Assembly (NCBI GenBank): GCA_022826565.1
Contig: JAJDUP010000035.1
Location: forward strand, 124,001-188,000
DNA from: Gemmatimonadota bacterium
Lineage (GTDB): Bacteria > Gemmatimonadota > Gemmatimonadetes > Longimicrobiales > Gaopeijiaceae
DNA length: 64,000 nt
Reading direction: 5' to 3'
Shown here: piece after piece, positions 52,271-60,627 of the stretch
Position numbering within the stretch: the stretch's first letter is position 1
Layout: each line of letters opens with the position of its first letter
The notes under the pieces: model-generated
Databases searched by the model: none
What the model was told of the DNA's origin: nothing
What the model saw: only the letters and a program-made list of their open reading frames with translations
Made by a program: the position numbers and the translations under genes

Positions 52271-52454
52271 CTCCATACCTCTTCGCCTCCTTCGCGGCCC
52301 GGTGAGCAACGCGGGGACCCCGATGCGTGCGCCCGGCCCGGTAAACTGGCCCGAGTCCCTTCGAGAGACTATTCTGCCGTCCTTCCGGCGGCCCCGTCCC
52401 CCGAGCGGACGGGAACCGCTCCCATACACTCATCTTACTGGAGACCGACGCCCC

Positions 52455-53015
52455 GTGGTTACAATCGCCGCCCTGTGGCTCCCGATTCTTCTCTCCGCCG
52501 TGGTCGTGTTCGTCGTGAGCGCCGCGGTCTGGATGTTCATGCCCCACCACAAGCACGACTTCGCGCCGGCGTCGGACCAGGACAAGCTGATGGACGCGGT
52601 CCGCAGCAGCACGCCGGGACCCGGGATGTACTACTTCCCCTGGGCGATCGGCGGTGACGAGCGGTCGCCCGAGTACCAGGAACAGGTACGGGCGGGCCCT
52701 GTGGGGATCCTGCGGGTGCGTGATCCACAGTCGGTCGTCAACATGGGGCCGGCGATGCTCAAGTCCGTACTGCTGTACGCTGTGATCGGTGTGTTCGTCG
52801 CCTACCTGGCGTCGGTCACGCTCGCCGCCGGCGCTTCCTACCTGTCCGTCTTCCAGGTGACCGGAACGGCGGCCTTCATGGCCTACGGCTTCGTCGGCTA
52901 CCAGGAGGCCATCTGGTTCGGACTCCCGGCGTCGGTCGCCTTCAAGCACAGCCTCGACGGACTCGCCTACGCACTTCTCACCGCCGGCATCTTCGGCTGG
53001 CTCTGGCCCGCATAA
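52455..53015 (+). CDS. Conserved membrane protein of unknown function
   Basis: 186-aa inner-membrane protein. Helix 1 at about 4-24 (IAALWLPILLSAVVVFVVSA), a periplasmic or cytosolic loop starting MPHHKHDF with HHKH and then a PGMYYFPWA segment, then three helices near 103-125, 130-150 and 163-185, ending GWLWPA. The pattern HHKxDF ... GPVG ... NMG ... DGLAYALLTAG is one I have seen in uncharacterised proteins of Gemmatimonadota and Acidobacteriota. GTG at 52455 with GGAG upstream. It is divergent from the LolA-like gene and 27 bases upstream of the OsmC gene. Confidence 0.75.
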   Translation: MVTIAALWLPILLSAVVVFVVSAAVWMFMPHHKHDFAPASDQDKLMDAVRSSTPGPGMYYFPWAIGGDERSPEYQEQVRAGPVGILRVRDPQSVVNMGPAMLKSVLLYAVIGVFVAYLASVTLAAGASYLSVFQVTGTAAFMAYGFVGYQEAIWFGLPASVAFKHSLDGLAYALLTAGIFGWLWPA

Positions 53016-53042
53016 CCCACTCTCCACCCATACCCAACACCA

Positions 53043-53504
53043 ATGAGCGACACAGTCTACCAATCGAATGTGCGCATCGAGCGCACGCGCGGGCCGCACC
53101 GGCTCGCCTATCTCCCCGCCCGCGAGGGACCCGTAGAATTCGGGGTCCACGGAGCGATCGCCGAGCACTATGGTGTCAGCGGCGTGGTCACCGAGACCAC
53201 CACCACGCTCGACTACGTGATCGCGGCCACCGGCGGCTGACTCGTCGGCACCTTCGGGGGCGTGCTGGAGGCACGCGGGATCGGAGCGGCGGGCGGCAGG
53301 CTGACGGCCGAGGTTGTGGGGAAGGTCGGCAAGGAGGAGGGCGTCCTCGTCATCCGGCAGATTCACGTGAAGTACCTGCTGAAGGAGGCGGGCGAGGACG
53401 GGGCGAAGATCCAGCGCGCCTTGGACCTGCACCCCATGCGATGTCCCGTCTACCGGACGCTGCACGAATGCATCGAGATCACGACCGAGCTGGCGATCGT
53501 CTGA
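53043..53504 (+). CDS. OsmC-family protein with in-frame UGA at the redox-cysteine position (probable selenoprotein)
   Basis: Read through one TGA (53238-53240) the frame gives a 153-residue OsmC/Ohr-like protein; codon 66 is the TGA. The sequence before it (LDYVIAATGG) and after it (LVGTFGGVLEARGI) match the family block in which the missing residue is normally the first redox cysteine. The second cysteine is present at 134 (HPMRCPVYRTL). The downstream frame stays open without a break to the normal end, with coding composition unchanged. A hairpin with a G-containing loop follows the TGA at a SECIS-like distance. Sec-containing OsmC-like proteins are known from marine metagenomes. It would reduce peroxides at a selenol. 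A simple TGC to TGA nonsense mutation or sequencing error is the alternative. ATG at 53043. Confidence 0.75.
53252..53286 (+). promoter_or_regulatory. Candidate bacterial SECIS element
   Basis: Upper stem GCGTGC (53260-53265) with GCACGC (53271-53276), six perfect pairs, 5-base loop TGGAG (53266-53270). A lower stem CTTCG (53252-53256) with CGGAG (53282-53286) pairs across an internal loop. The apical loop begins 26 bases after the TGA and has G at its second and third positions, within the known bacterial SECIS range (about 16-37 bases; G early in the loop). The hairpin also encodes conserved residues (VLEAR), so coding constraint could contribute. Confidence 0.6.
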
Positions 53505-53660
53505 CCGCGCGCGGCGTGCGGGCAGAGGCTGCGCTGAAATGGCGGGGCTCCTCCGACGAATGAACCTTTGACAGCGGACCGTTCGTAATGCTCACTTTGT
53601 TACCCGTGCGAAGTTTGCCGAACCGCCACGGGACGGAACCCAACCGAAGGGATGACGGCC

Positions 53661-53723
53661 ATGGTACAGATCCTCAAGACCATCGCCCGCGCCGTCCTGA
53701 GGTGGCTGCTGAAGAAGATCTGA
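53661..53723 (+). CDS. 20-residue cationic amphipathic micro-ORF coupled to the cytochrome gene
   Basis: A 20-codon frame giving MVQILKTIARAVLRWLLKKI, a very regular amphipathic helix with basic residues at 6, 10, 14, 18 and 19 and otherwise hydrophobic. An ATG (53661) lies eight bases after AAGGGA, a good ribosome-binding site; an ATG at 53652 would add three residues. Its TGA shares an A with the ATG of the cytochrome gene (TGATG at 53721-53725). It could be a leader peptide for translational coupling, a membrane-binding microprotein, or both. Too short for homology from sequence alone. Confidence 0.5.
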   Translation: MVQILKTIARAVLRWLLKKI

Positions 53724-54973
53724 TGGCGCCCGGGTCGCGGCGCCTCCCTTCCGCAGTCTCGCCCCAGGCCGGCTCCAGCCCGGCTGTTCGCGCCTTCCTG
53801 GCGGCATTCCTCGCTGCCTTCCTCCAGTTGAGCGCCTCGGCTCCCGCCTCCGCCCAGCTCCCCCGCGCCGCCAACGGGGAGGACCTTGCCAACGCCCCCG
53901 GCGACGCGATCTATGCCGCATCGTGCGCGAACTGCCACGGCCTCGACGGAATCGGCCTCGCCCCGGCCCTCCTCGCCTTCGAGGAAGAGGTCCCCGACTT
54001 CACCGACTGCGACTTCGCGGCGCGCGAGCCCGACGGCGACTGGATCGCGGTGGCGCACGAGGGCGGCCCGGTCCGCGGCTTCAGCGAAATGATGCCGGCC
54101 TTCCGCGGCGCGCTCACCGAGGAGCAGCTCGGCCGCGTGATGGGCTACATTCGCACCCTCTGCACCGACGACAACTGGCCCCGCGGCGAGCTGAACCTCC
54201 CCCGCCCCCTGCTCACCGAGAAGGCCTACCCCGAGGACGAATGGGTGGTCGAGGCGGGCCTGGACCTGGAGAGCGGCGGCGGCTTCACGGGCGCGTACGT
54301 CTACGAGCAGCGGTTCGGCCCACGCAGCCAGGTCGAGATCGTGATCCCCTACGGATGGCTGCCCACGCATTCCGGCGACCCCCACGACGAGCACGATCAC
54401 GACCATGACGCCGAGCCCCACGACGACGAAGGGCGGCGGCTCGGCCTGGGCGACTTCGTGGTCGGACTCAAGCACGCCCTCCATCACGACCTCGAGACGG
54501 GCACGATCTTCTCGGTCGGCGGCGAGGTGATCCTGTCCACCGGCGACTCCGACACGGGACTGGGCGCCCCCGGCAGCGCCCTCGAAGCGTTCGCCGCATT
54601 CGGCAAGATCCTGCCCCAGGACGGCTTTGTGCAGGCGCAGACCGGCCTCGAAGCGCCGCTCTACACGGACGGCGCCCTCGAGTGGTTCGGCCGTTTCGTG
54701 CTGGGAAGGAGCTTCACGGAGGGCCAGTGGGGCCGCACCTGGACTCCCATGTTCGAGACGCAGGTCAAACGGGAGTTCGAATCGGGGGCCGGCACCCAGT
54801 TCGACCTGGTGCCGCAGTTCCAGGTCTCGCTGAACACCCGTCAACACGTGCTGGCCAACTTCGGGCTGCTGGTCCCGCTGGGCGGCGACAGCGGGCACGC
54901 CGCACGTCACGTCCGCTTCGTTTCGTACCTGCTGCTCGACTGGTTCGACGGCGGGTTTTTCGAGGGGTGGTGA
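53723..54973 (+). CDS. Exported c-type cytochrome fused to an outer-membrane barrel-like domain
   Basis: 416 aa. A signal peptide (about 1-45, ends ASAQ) leads to a monohaem cytochrome c domain: CANCH (about 69-73) and a candidate axial methionine in MMPAFRG (about 116-117). From about 170 on, the protein turns into strand-rich sequence (VVEAGLDLESGGGF, FGPRSQVEIVIPYGW, GTIFSVGGEVILSTG, TQFDLVPQFQVSLNT) ending GGFFEGW, like a transporter-type barrel. A metal-binding-like loop of alternating His and Asp (about 220-233) lies between strands. A haem domain joined to a barrel suggests electron exchange at the outer membrane. It begins at the TGATG junction with the micro-ORF and ends 2 bases before the multihaem gene. 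Confidence 0.8.
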   Translation: MAPGSRRLPSAVSPQAGSSPAVRAFLAAFLAAFLQLSASAPASAQLPRAANGEDLANAPGDAIYAASCANCHGLDGIGLAPALLAFEEEVPDFTDCDFAAREPDGDWIAVAHEGGPVRGFSEMMPAFRGALTEEQLGRVMGYIRTLCTDDNWPRGELNLPRPLLTEKAYPEDEWVVEAGLDLESGGGFTGAYVYEQRFGPRSQVEIVIPYGWLPTHSGDPHDEHDHDHDAEPHDDEGRRLGLGDFVVGLKHALHHDLETGTIFSVGGEVILSTGDSDTGLGAPGSALEAFAAFGKILPQDGFVQAQTGLEAPLYTDGALEWFGRFVLGRSFTEGQWGRTWTPMFETQVKREFESGAGTQFDLVPQFQVSLNTRQHVLANFGLLVPLGGDSGHAARHVRFVSYLLLDWFDGGFFEGW

Positions 54974-54975
54974 GG

Positions 54976-56682
54976 ATGACGACGCTCCGATTCCGGCTTC
55001 GCTTTCCGATGATCGCCTGCCCCCTCCTGGGCGCGGTGCTGATCGCTGCCGGCGCGTCCCCGGCGGACGCTCCGGACGCGGGCCCGCCCTGGCCGCACAC
55101 CGCGGCCGGCCTCGCGACCCCAGCGGACACCACCGATCCCGCGGACGACTTCCGCACCGCCGACCGCTGCATCGCCTGCCACAAGGACGTCTCCGCCTCC
55201 GAAGGCACCGACGTCTCGATCGGCTTCGACTGGCGCGCGTCCATGATGGCCAACGCCGCGCGCGACCCGTACTTCCACGCGGCGGTGCGGCGTGAGATCA
55301 TGGACCATCCCGAGGCGGCGGCCGAGATCGAGGCCGAGTGCTCGCGCTGCCACATGCCGATGGCGACGGTCGCGGCGCTGAGGGACGGGGGGGCCGGCCA
55401 GGTCTTCGTCAACCTGCCGATCGGCGACGCCGAAGGTCCCTACGCCGACCTGGCCGCCGACGGCGTCTCCTGCGCCCTCTGCCACCAGATCCAGCCCGAC
55501 GGCCTGGGCACCGAGGAGACCTTCACCGCCCGTTTCCACGTTTCAGCCGAAACGCCGCCCGAGGGCCGCCCGGTCTTCGGCCCCTTCGAGCCCGACGAAG
55601 GCGGCGTCGGCATCATGCATTCCGCGACCGGATTCCGTCCCACGCTCGGCGACCATGTCACCTCGTCGGGGCTGTGCGCCTCCTGCCACACGGTGGTCAC
55701 CCATGCGGTCGGCGATGGCGGCCCCGGCCCCGCCTTCCCCGAGCAGGCACCCTACCTCGAATGGCAGGCGAGCATCTACGCCGAAGGCGCCGAACGGGAA
55801 CACTCCTGCCAGGACTGCCACATGCCCGAGGTCGGCGAGGATGTCCCCGTCACCCGCGTCCTGGGCCGGGCCCGCCCCGAGGTCTCGCGGCACGTCTTCC
55901 GCGGCGGCAACTTCTTCATGCTGCGGATGCTCAACCGCTACCGGGAAGAACTCGACGTAGTCGCGCTGCCCCAGGAGCTGGAACTCGCGGCCCTGCGAAC
56001 CGCCGAACACCTCCGCACGGCCACCGCCACCGTCGAGATCGGCAGAATCGGCGTCGGCGGCGGCCGCCTCGAGGCCACCGTGACCGTCCGCAACCAGGCC
56101 GGCCACAAGTTCCCGACCGCCTATCCGTCGCGGCGCGCCTGGCTGCGCTTCGCCGTCACGGACCGGTGGGGCGACCGCGTCTTCGAATCCGGCGCCCTGT
56201 CACCCGACGGCAGCGTCGTCGGCGACGATCACGACGCCGACGGCGCGAGCTACGAGGCGCACCATACCGTCATCACTTCGCCGGGCGATGTGCAGATCTA
56301 CCAGGCCGTCATGGTCGACGGCGACGGTGCGGTCACCACCGGCCTCATGTCTGCCCACCGCTGGGTGAAGGACAACCGCATCCTCCCCGACGGCTTCGAC
56401 CGCGCCACCGCCGACGCCCGCGTCCAGGTCGTCGGCATCGCCGCGGACGACCCCGATTTCGCCGCCGGCTCGGACCGGGTGCACTACACCGTCCCGGTGG
56501 ACCCCCGGGACGCCCCCTTCACCATCGAGGCCGAACTCTGGTTCCAGCCGATCGGCTACCGCTGGGCGGAGAACCTGGCCACCTACGACGCCTTCGAGAC
56601 ACGGCGCTTCGTGCGGTACTATCGCGAGATGGCGGAGGGATCGGCGCTGTTGCTGGCGCGGGCTGAGGCGGAGGGGGGTTGA
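54976..56682 (+). CDS. Five-haem c-type cytochrome, exported
   Basis: 568-aa periplasmic multihaem cytochrome. Five CXXCH motifs: CIACH, CSRCH, CALCH, CASCH and CQDCH within about residues 64-290, plus extra histidines for axial ligation. The C-terminal 250 residues are a beta-rich domain (ATVTVRNQAGHKFPTAYPS, where NQAGHKFPTGYP-like motifs occur in cytochrome c554/MauG-adjacent proteins). It resembles cytochrome c554/hydroxylamine-type electron carriers. The ATG at 54976 follows GGTGAGG; a GTG at 54970 is in frame too. Co-transcribed with the cytochrome-barrel gene two bases upstream, so the two may move electrons across the periplasm to the outer membrane. Confidence 0.88.
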   Translation: MTTLRFRLRFPMIACPLLGAVLIAAGASPADAPDAGPPWPHTAAGLATPADTTDPADDFRTADRCIACHKDVSASEGTDVSIGFDWRASMMANAARDPYFHAAVRREIMDHPEAAAEIEAECSRCHMPMATVAALRDGGAGQVFVNLPIGDAEGPYADLAADGVSCALCHQIQPDGLGTEETFTARFHVSAETPPEGRPVFGPFEPDEGGVGIMHSATGFRPTLGDHVTSSGLCASCHTVVTHAVGDGGPGPAFPEQAPYLEWQASIYAEGAEREHSCQDCHMPEVGEDVPVTRVLGRARPEVSRHVFRGGNFFMLRMLNRYREELDVVALPQELELAALRTAEHLRTATATVEIGRIGVGGGRLEATVTVRNQAGHKFPTAYPSRRAWLRFAVTDRWGDRVFESGALSPDGSVVGDDHDADGASYEAHHTVITSPGDVQIYQAVMVDGDGAVTTGLMSAHRWVKDNRILPDGFDRATADARVQVVGIAADDPDFAAGSDRVHYTVPVDPRDAPFTIEAELWFQPIGYRWAENLATYDAFETRRFVRYYREMAEGSALLLARAEAEGG

Positions 56683-56821
56683 CCGTCCGCGCCTACACGC
56701 GGCACTTCATGAGGCGCACGACGGGCGTGCATCTGGGATCGCTGCCATTCTTCCACTGAGGCGACATCGGTCTCGACGCACCCAGGCGTTTCGGCACAAC
56801 TCACGAGAATAGTAATGTTTA

Positions 56822-56838
56822 CATTACATTATGTAATG
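56822..56838. repeat. 17-bp AT-rich perfect palindrome between convergent genes
   Basis: CATTACAT (56822-56829), T, ATGTAATG (56831-56838). It lies in a 175-base gap between the ends of the multihaem cytochrome and the acetoacetyl-CoA synthetase genes. The gap has no open frame of note. The AT-rich tract around it (56808-56838) contrasts sharply with the genome. No T-run follows on either side, so it does not look like a standard terminator. Confidence 0.5.
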
Positions 56839-56857
56839 GCGAGGCTACATTCCGGCG

Positions 56858-58966
56858 TCATCCCTCCAGCTCCACCCGCCCCCGGAAGTACTCCAGTGCC
56901 TCCGGGTTCGCCAGCGCCTCCACGTTCCGGACCGGCTCGCCGTGCACGACAGCGGTGACCGCAAGCTCCACGATCTTGCCGCTGCGGGTCCGCGGGATGT
57001 CCTCTACCTCGACGATCTTCGCGGGTACGTGCCGGGGACTCGCCTGCGTCCTCAGCACGGTGCGGACCCTGTCGCGGAGCGCGTCATCGAGCCGCAGGCC
57101 GGGCGCGAGGCGGACGAACAGCACCATGCGGGTGCCCTCCCCCCAGCGCTGCCCCACCGCAATCGCCTCGGCCACTTCGGGCATTCCCTCCACGGGCCGG
57201 TAGACCTCCGCGGTGCCGATTCGCACGCCATGCACGTTCAGCGTCGCGTCGGAGCGGCCGTGGATCACGTACCCGCCGGCCGGCGTCTTCTCCGCGTAGT
57301 CGCCGTGGTGCCAGACCCCGGGGAAGCGCCCGAAGTAGGTGCCCCGATAGCGGGAGCCGTCGTCGTCGTTCAGGAAACCCAGCGGGAGCGACGGGAAGGG
57401 CCGGGTGCAGACGAGTTCGCCCTTCCCCTCGTCCAACGGGCTGCCGTCGGGTGAGTAGACATCGGCTGCCATGCCCAGCACGGGCCCCTGAATCTCGCCC
57501 GAGTGGACCGGCCAGCCGGGGATGGCGCCGACGAAGCACGCGCACAGGTCGGTCCCGCCGGAGATCGACACGAGGTGGATGTCGCGCTTGATGCCCCGGT
57601 AGACGTACTCGAAGCCCTCAGGTCCGAGCGGCGAGCCGGTGGACAGCAGGGTGCGGAGCGACGAGAGGTCGTGGGTCTCGCGGGGGCTGACGCCGGCCTT
57701 GCGCGAAGCTTCCAGGAAGCCGGGCGAGACGCCCATCAGCGTCATGCCGGTGGCGTCGGCGAAGTCGAAGATGGACTCGTCGCGGGGATGCACGGGCGAG
57801 CCGTCCCAAAGCAGGATCGTCGCCTCCGACGCCAGCGTCGAGACCAGCCAGTTCCACATCATCCAGCCGAGCGTGGTGAAGTAGAAGACGCGGTCGCCGG
57901 CCTTGATGTCGCAGTGGAGCTGGTGCTCCTTGATGTGCTGCAGCAGCACGCCACCCGCACGGTGCACGATGCACTTGGGCACACCCGTGGTGCCGGAGGA
58001 GAAGAGGATGAAGAGGGGGTGGTCGAAGGGCAGCCTGGCAAAGTCGATGTCGCGGGGCTCGAAGGTGTGGACGAAGGCGTCGAAGGGTATCGCGGCGGGG
58101 ATTTCGGGCGCACGGCTGGCGCCCCGCGCGGTGCCCAGGTTCGGCACCACCACCGTCCGCTCCACCGTCGGCAGCCCTTCGAGGATCGCAGGGACGCGCG
58201 CCAGCGTATCGTAGCGCCTGCCGCGGTAGCTGTAGCCGTCGGTCACGAAGAGCAGACGCGGGCCGACCTGCCCGAAACGGTCGATCACGCCCTTGGCGCC
58301 GAAGTCGGGTGACGCGGTGGAGAGGACGGCGCCGATCGAGGTAGCCGCGAGGAGGACAACCACCGCCTCGGGCACGTTGGGGAGCAGCGCGGCGACCCGG
58401 TCGCCGGGGCCGATCCCGGCTTCGCGCATGGCCTGGGCGAGGCGTGAGGTGAGGTCGTGCAGCTGCCGCCAGCTCACCGTCCGGCGCCGGCCGTCCTCGG
58501 ACCAGGCGATGATGGCCGGCTCGTCGGTGCGGCGGCGCAGGAGGTTCTCGGCGAAGTTGAGCCGCGCGTCCGGGAAGTAGCGGGCTCCGTGCATGCGGTC
58601 GCCCTCGATGAACACCCGCTCGCCCTTCTCGCCCACGATGCCGGACCAGTCCCACACCGCGCCCCAGAACAGCTCCTGCTGCTCGATCGACCAGCGCCAG
58701 AGGGCGTCGTAGCCGCCGGTGGGATCGTCCGGCTGCGCGGTCAGGGCTGCCGTGAAGGCGGCGGGGGCCTCACCCGAATCGGGGCCTGACCCTGCCACCC
58801 ACGCCGCAAAGTGGACGAGGTTGCTCGCGCGGAGGCGTTCCCGCGAGGGGATCCAGAGCGGCGGCTTCGCTGCCGGCCCGTCAGGGACGGCCTCGGCAGC
58901 CGGCGGCGCGGTGTCGCCGCCACCCGGCGATGATGCCGGACGCGGGCTGCCTCGTCCCGCGCTCAC
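56858..58966 (-). CDS. Acetoacetyl-CoA synthetase (acetoacetate-CoA ligase)
   Basis: ANL-superfamily acyl-CoA synthetase, 702 aa. The N-terminal ACS region (WDWSGIVGEKGERVF, ARLNFAENLL) and the AMP-binding core are complete: the P-loop-like FSSGTTGVPKCIVH (about 305-318), YFTTLGWMMWNWL, SISGGTDLCACFVG, the hinge HGRSDATLNVHGVRIG and the C-terminal catalytic lysine in RTRSGKIVEL (about 665). The GGTDLC...F and TTxGWMMWN blocks mark acetoacetyl-CoA rather than acetyl-CoA synthetases. It activates acetoacetate, from ketone bodies or polyhydroxybutyrate, to acetoacetyl-CoA. The GTG at 58966 overlaps the upstream amidohydrolase stop (GTGA). An internal low-complexity start (about 1-30) is poorly conserved. 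Confidence 0.9.
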   Translation of the reverse strand: MSAGRGSPRPASSPGGGDTAPPAAEAVPDGPAAKPPLWIPSRERLRASNLVHFAAWVAGSGPDSGEAPAAFTAALTAQPDDPTGGYDALWRWSIEQQELFWGAVWDWSGIVGEKGERVFIEGDRMHGARYFPDARLNFAENLLRRRTDEPAIIAWSEDGRRRTVSWRQLHDLTSRLAQAMREAGIGPGDRVAALLPNVPEAVVVLLAATSIGAVLSTASPDFGAKGVIDRFGQVGPRLLFVTDGYSYRGRRYDTLARVPAILEGLPTVERTVVVPNLGTARGASRAPEIPAAIPFDAFVHTFEPRDIDFARLPFDHPLFILFSSGTTGVPKCIVHRAGGVLLQHIKEHQLHCDIKAGDRVFYFTTLGWMMWNWLVSTLASEATILLWDGSPVHPRDESIFDFADATGMTLMGVSPGFLEASRKAGVSPRETHDLSSLRTLLSTGSPLGPEGFEYVYRGIKRDIHLVSISGGTDLCACFVGAIPGWPVHSGEIQGPVLGMAADVYSPDGSPLDEGKGELVCTRPFPSLPLGFLNDDDGSRYRGTYFGRFPGVWHHGDYAEKTPAGGYVIHGRSDATLNVHGVRIGTAEVYRPVEGMPEVAEAIAVGQRWGEGTRMVLFVRLAPGLRLDDALRDRVRTVLRTQASPRHVPAKIVEVEDIPRTRSGKIVELAVTAVVHGEPVRNVEALANPEALEYFRGRVELEG

Positions 58967-60594
58967 CCGTCCGAAACCGCCGCCCGCTCCCTCTTCTGCT
59001 CCTCCACCATCCGTGCCACGTCCTCGAGAAGCTGTCTGGCGTCGTAGATGATCCCGTCCTTGATCGTGTACTTGATCCCGCCGATGCGCTCCTTGACGCC
59101 CGTGTCGGGGTTGAGGCGCTCGTGGCCCGTGCCGTACAGCACCTTGAGGTTTTCGATCGGGTTCTCGGGCGAGATCACGAGGTCGGCCAGCAGGCCTTCG
59201 CGCACGATCCCGAATTCGGGCATCTGGCCCTTGGGGTCGAAGATCGCCTGCGCGCCGTGCATGGTCGCGCCGCGGATGACCTCGAGCGGATGGAATCCGG
59301 CCTCCTGGAGCAGTTCCATCTCCTCGACGGTCGAGAAGCCGAAGAGGTTGTAGATGAAGCCGGCGTCGGAGCCGATGGTGACGCGGCCGCCCATGTCCTT
59401 GTAGTCGTCGAGCAGCGCCATCCAGATGTGGTAGAAGTTCTTCCACCGGATCTCGTCGTGGGTGGTCCAGTCGTAGTAGTAGGAGCCGTGGTTCGCGCGG
59501 CTGGGCTCGTAGAAGTCCCACAGGCTGGGCAGCGTGTAGCGCTCGTGCCACTCGGCGGTGCGGGCGCGCATCACGTCGCGGCTGGCCAGGTATGCGGTCA
59601 TGGTGGGGTCGAGGATGACGTCGTACGACAGCAGTTCCTCGAGCATGGCGTTCCACTCGTCGCTTCCCTGCGCGTGGATCAGGTCCCACTGGGCCGCGAC
59701 CTGGCCGAAGCGGTGCTGCTCGTTGGCGTAGTTCATGTCGGACGGCCAGGGCTGCACGTCGTGGTCGTCGTACAACGCCTCGAAGAGCCCGTAGAAGTGC
59801 GTGACGGTACCGAGGCCGAGGCGTGCGGCGTCGATGGCGTTCATCTGAGCGACCCCGAGCTGGGCGAGGTGGGCCACGCTGCCCATCCCGAGCTGACCCG
59901 CCTCGTCGAGGAGCGCCTCCATGATCTCGGGCGCGTAGGCGACAAACTTGATCCCGTCGATGCCCTGGCCGTGCGCCCAGCGGACCCACTCGCGGGCCTG
60001 TTCCGGCGTAAATACGGGGCCCCGGTCCCAGCCCTGTCCCGGACGCTGGTAGACGAACATGCGAGGCGCGGTGATCTCGTTGTTGTTGGCGCGTTCGCGC
60101 TCGGAGAGCGAGAAGTCGACCGGACCGTACTCGATGCCGCGGCCGGCCGTGACCCCGTGCGCCATCCAGAGCTTGTAGACGTACTCGGCCTTCGGGGTCT
60201 TGGGCAGGCCGCCCGTGTGCAGATGCATGTCGACGAAGCCGGGCAGCACGTACATGCCGTGCGCGTCGATCTCGTGGTCTCCGGCGGCGGGGCGGCGGGA
60301 TTCGTCGATGGGGAGGCCGGGGTAGCCGACGCCCGCGATGCGGGTGATCCGGTTGCCCTCGATGACGATGTCGACGGGGCCGCGGGGAGGGGCGCCGGTG
60401 CCGTCGATGACGATCGCGCCGCGGATGACCAGCCGGTCGAAGGGGCCGTCGCCCTCGGCGCGGTCGGGTGCCGGTTCGACGAACTGGGCGGCGGCGGGGG
60501 CTGCGGGGACTGCGATCGCAGCGGCGAGGACAGCGGCGGCGAGGGCGATCGCCAACCGGGATCGATGGGCAGGGGTCGGGAAACGGCGTGTCAT
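58963..60594 (-). CDS. Exported amidohydrolase (imidazolonepropionase/prolidase-like)
   Basis: Secreted metal-dependent hydrolase, about 543 aa. A signal peptide (about 1-30, ends APAAAQF) is followed by the composite domain and TIM barrel: metal ligands in VDMHLHTGG, candidate carbamylated lysine in GIKFVAYA, histidines in SVAHLAQ and VTHFYG, and the catalytic aspartate in TIGSDAG. The C-terminal sandwich has MHGAQAIFDPKGQMPEFGIV and LLADLVISPENP. Relatives are exported dipeptidases or amidases that cleave cyclic amides or X-Pro peptides. Starts: ATG 60594 (chosen; GGAG upstream) or ATG 60624. It is upstream of acetoacetyl-CoA synthetase with a GTGA overlap. An inverted repeat lies 34 bases before the start. 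Confidence 0.88.
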   Translation of the reverse strand: MTRRFPTPAHRSRLAIALAAAVLAAAIAVPAAPAAAQFVEPAPDRAEGDGPFDRLVIRGAIVIDGTGAPPRGPVDIVIEGNRITRIAGVGYPGLPIDESRRPAAGDHEIDAHGMYVLPGFVDMHLHTGGLPKTPKAEYVYKLWMAHGVTAGRGIEYGPVDFSLSERERANNNEITAPRMFVYQRPGQGWDRGPVFTPEQAREWVRWAHGQGIDGIKFVAYAPEIMEALLDEAGQLGMGSVAHLAQLGVAQMNAIDAARLGLGTVTHFYGLFEALYDDHDVQPWPSDMNYANEQHRFGQVAAQWDLIHAQGSDEWNAMLEELLSYDVILDPTMTAYLASRDVMRARTAEWHERYTLPSLWDFYEPSRANHGSYYYDWTTHDEIRWKNFYHIWMALLDDYKDMGGRVTIGSDAGFIYNLFGFSTVEEMELLQEAGFHPLEVIRGATMHGAQAIFDPKGQMPEFGIVREGLLADLVISPENPIENLKVLYGTGHERLNPDTGVKERIGGIKYTIKDGIIYDARQLLEDVARMVEEQKRERAAVSDG

Positions 60595-60627
60595 GGAGCG
60601 GGCTCCGGTCGGATGGACATTCATCTG

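Noticed and set aside
53043-53240. Reading the OsmC gene as two separate small genes or as a dead gene
   Set aside because: Both halves are in one frame, the second half lacks its own plausible start, and the stop lies exactly at the redox-cysteine column with a hairpin behind it. Kept as the stated alternative, not as the main call.
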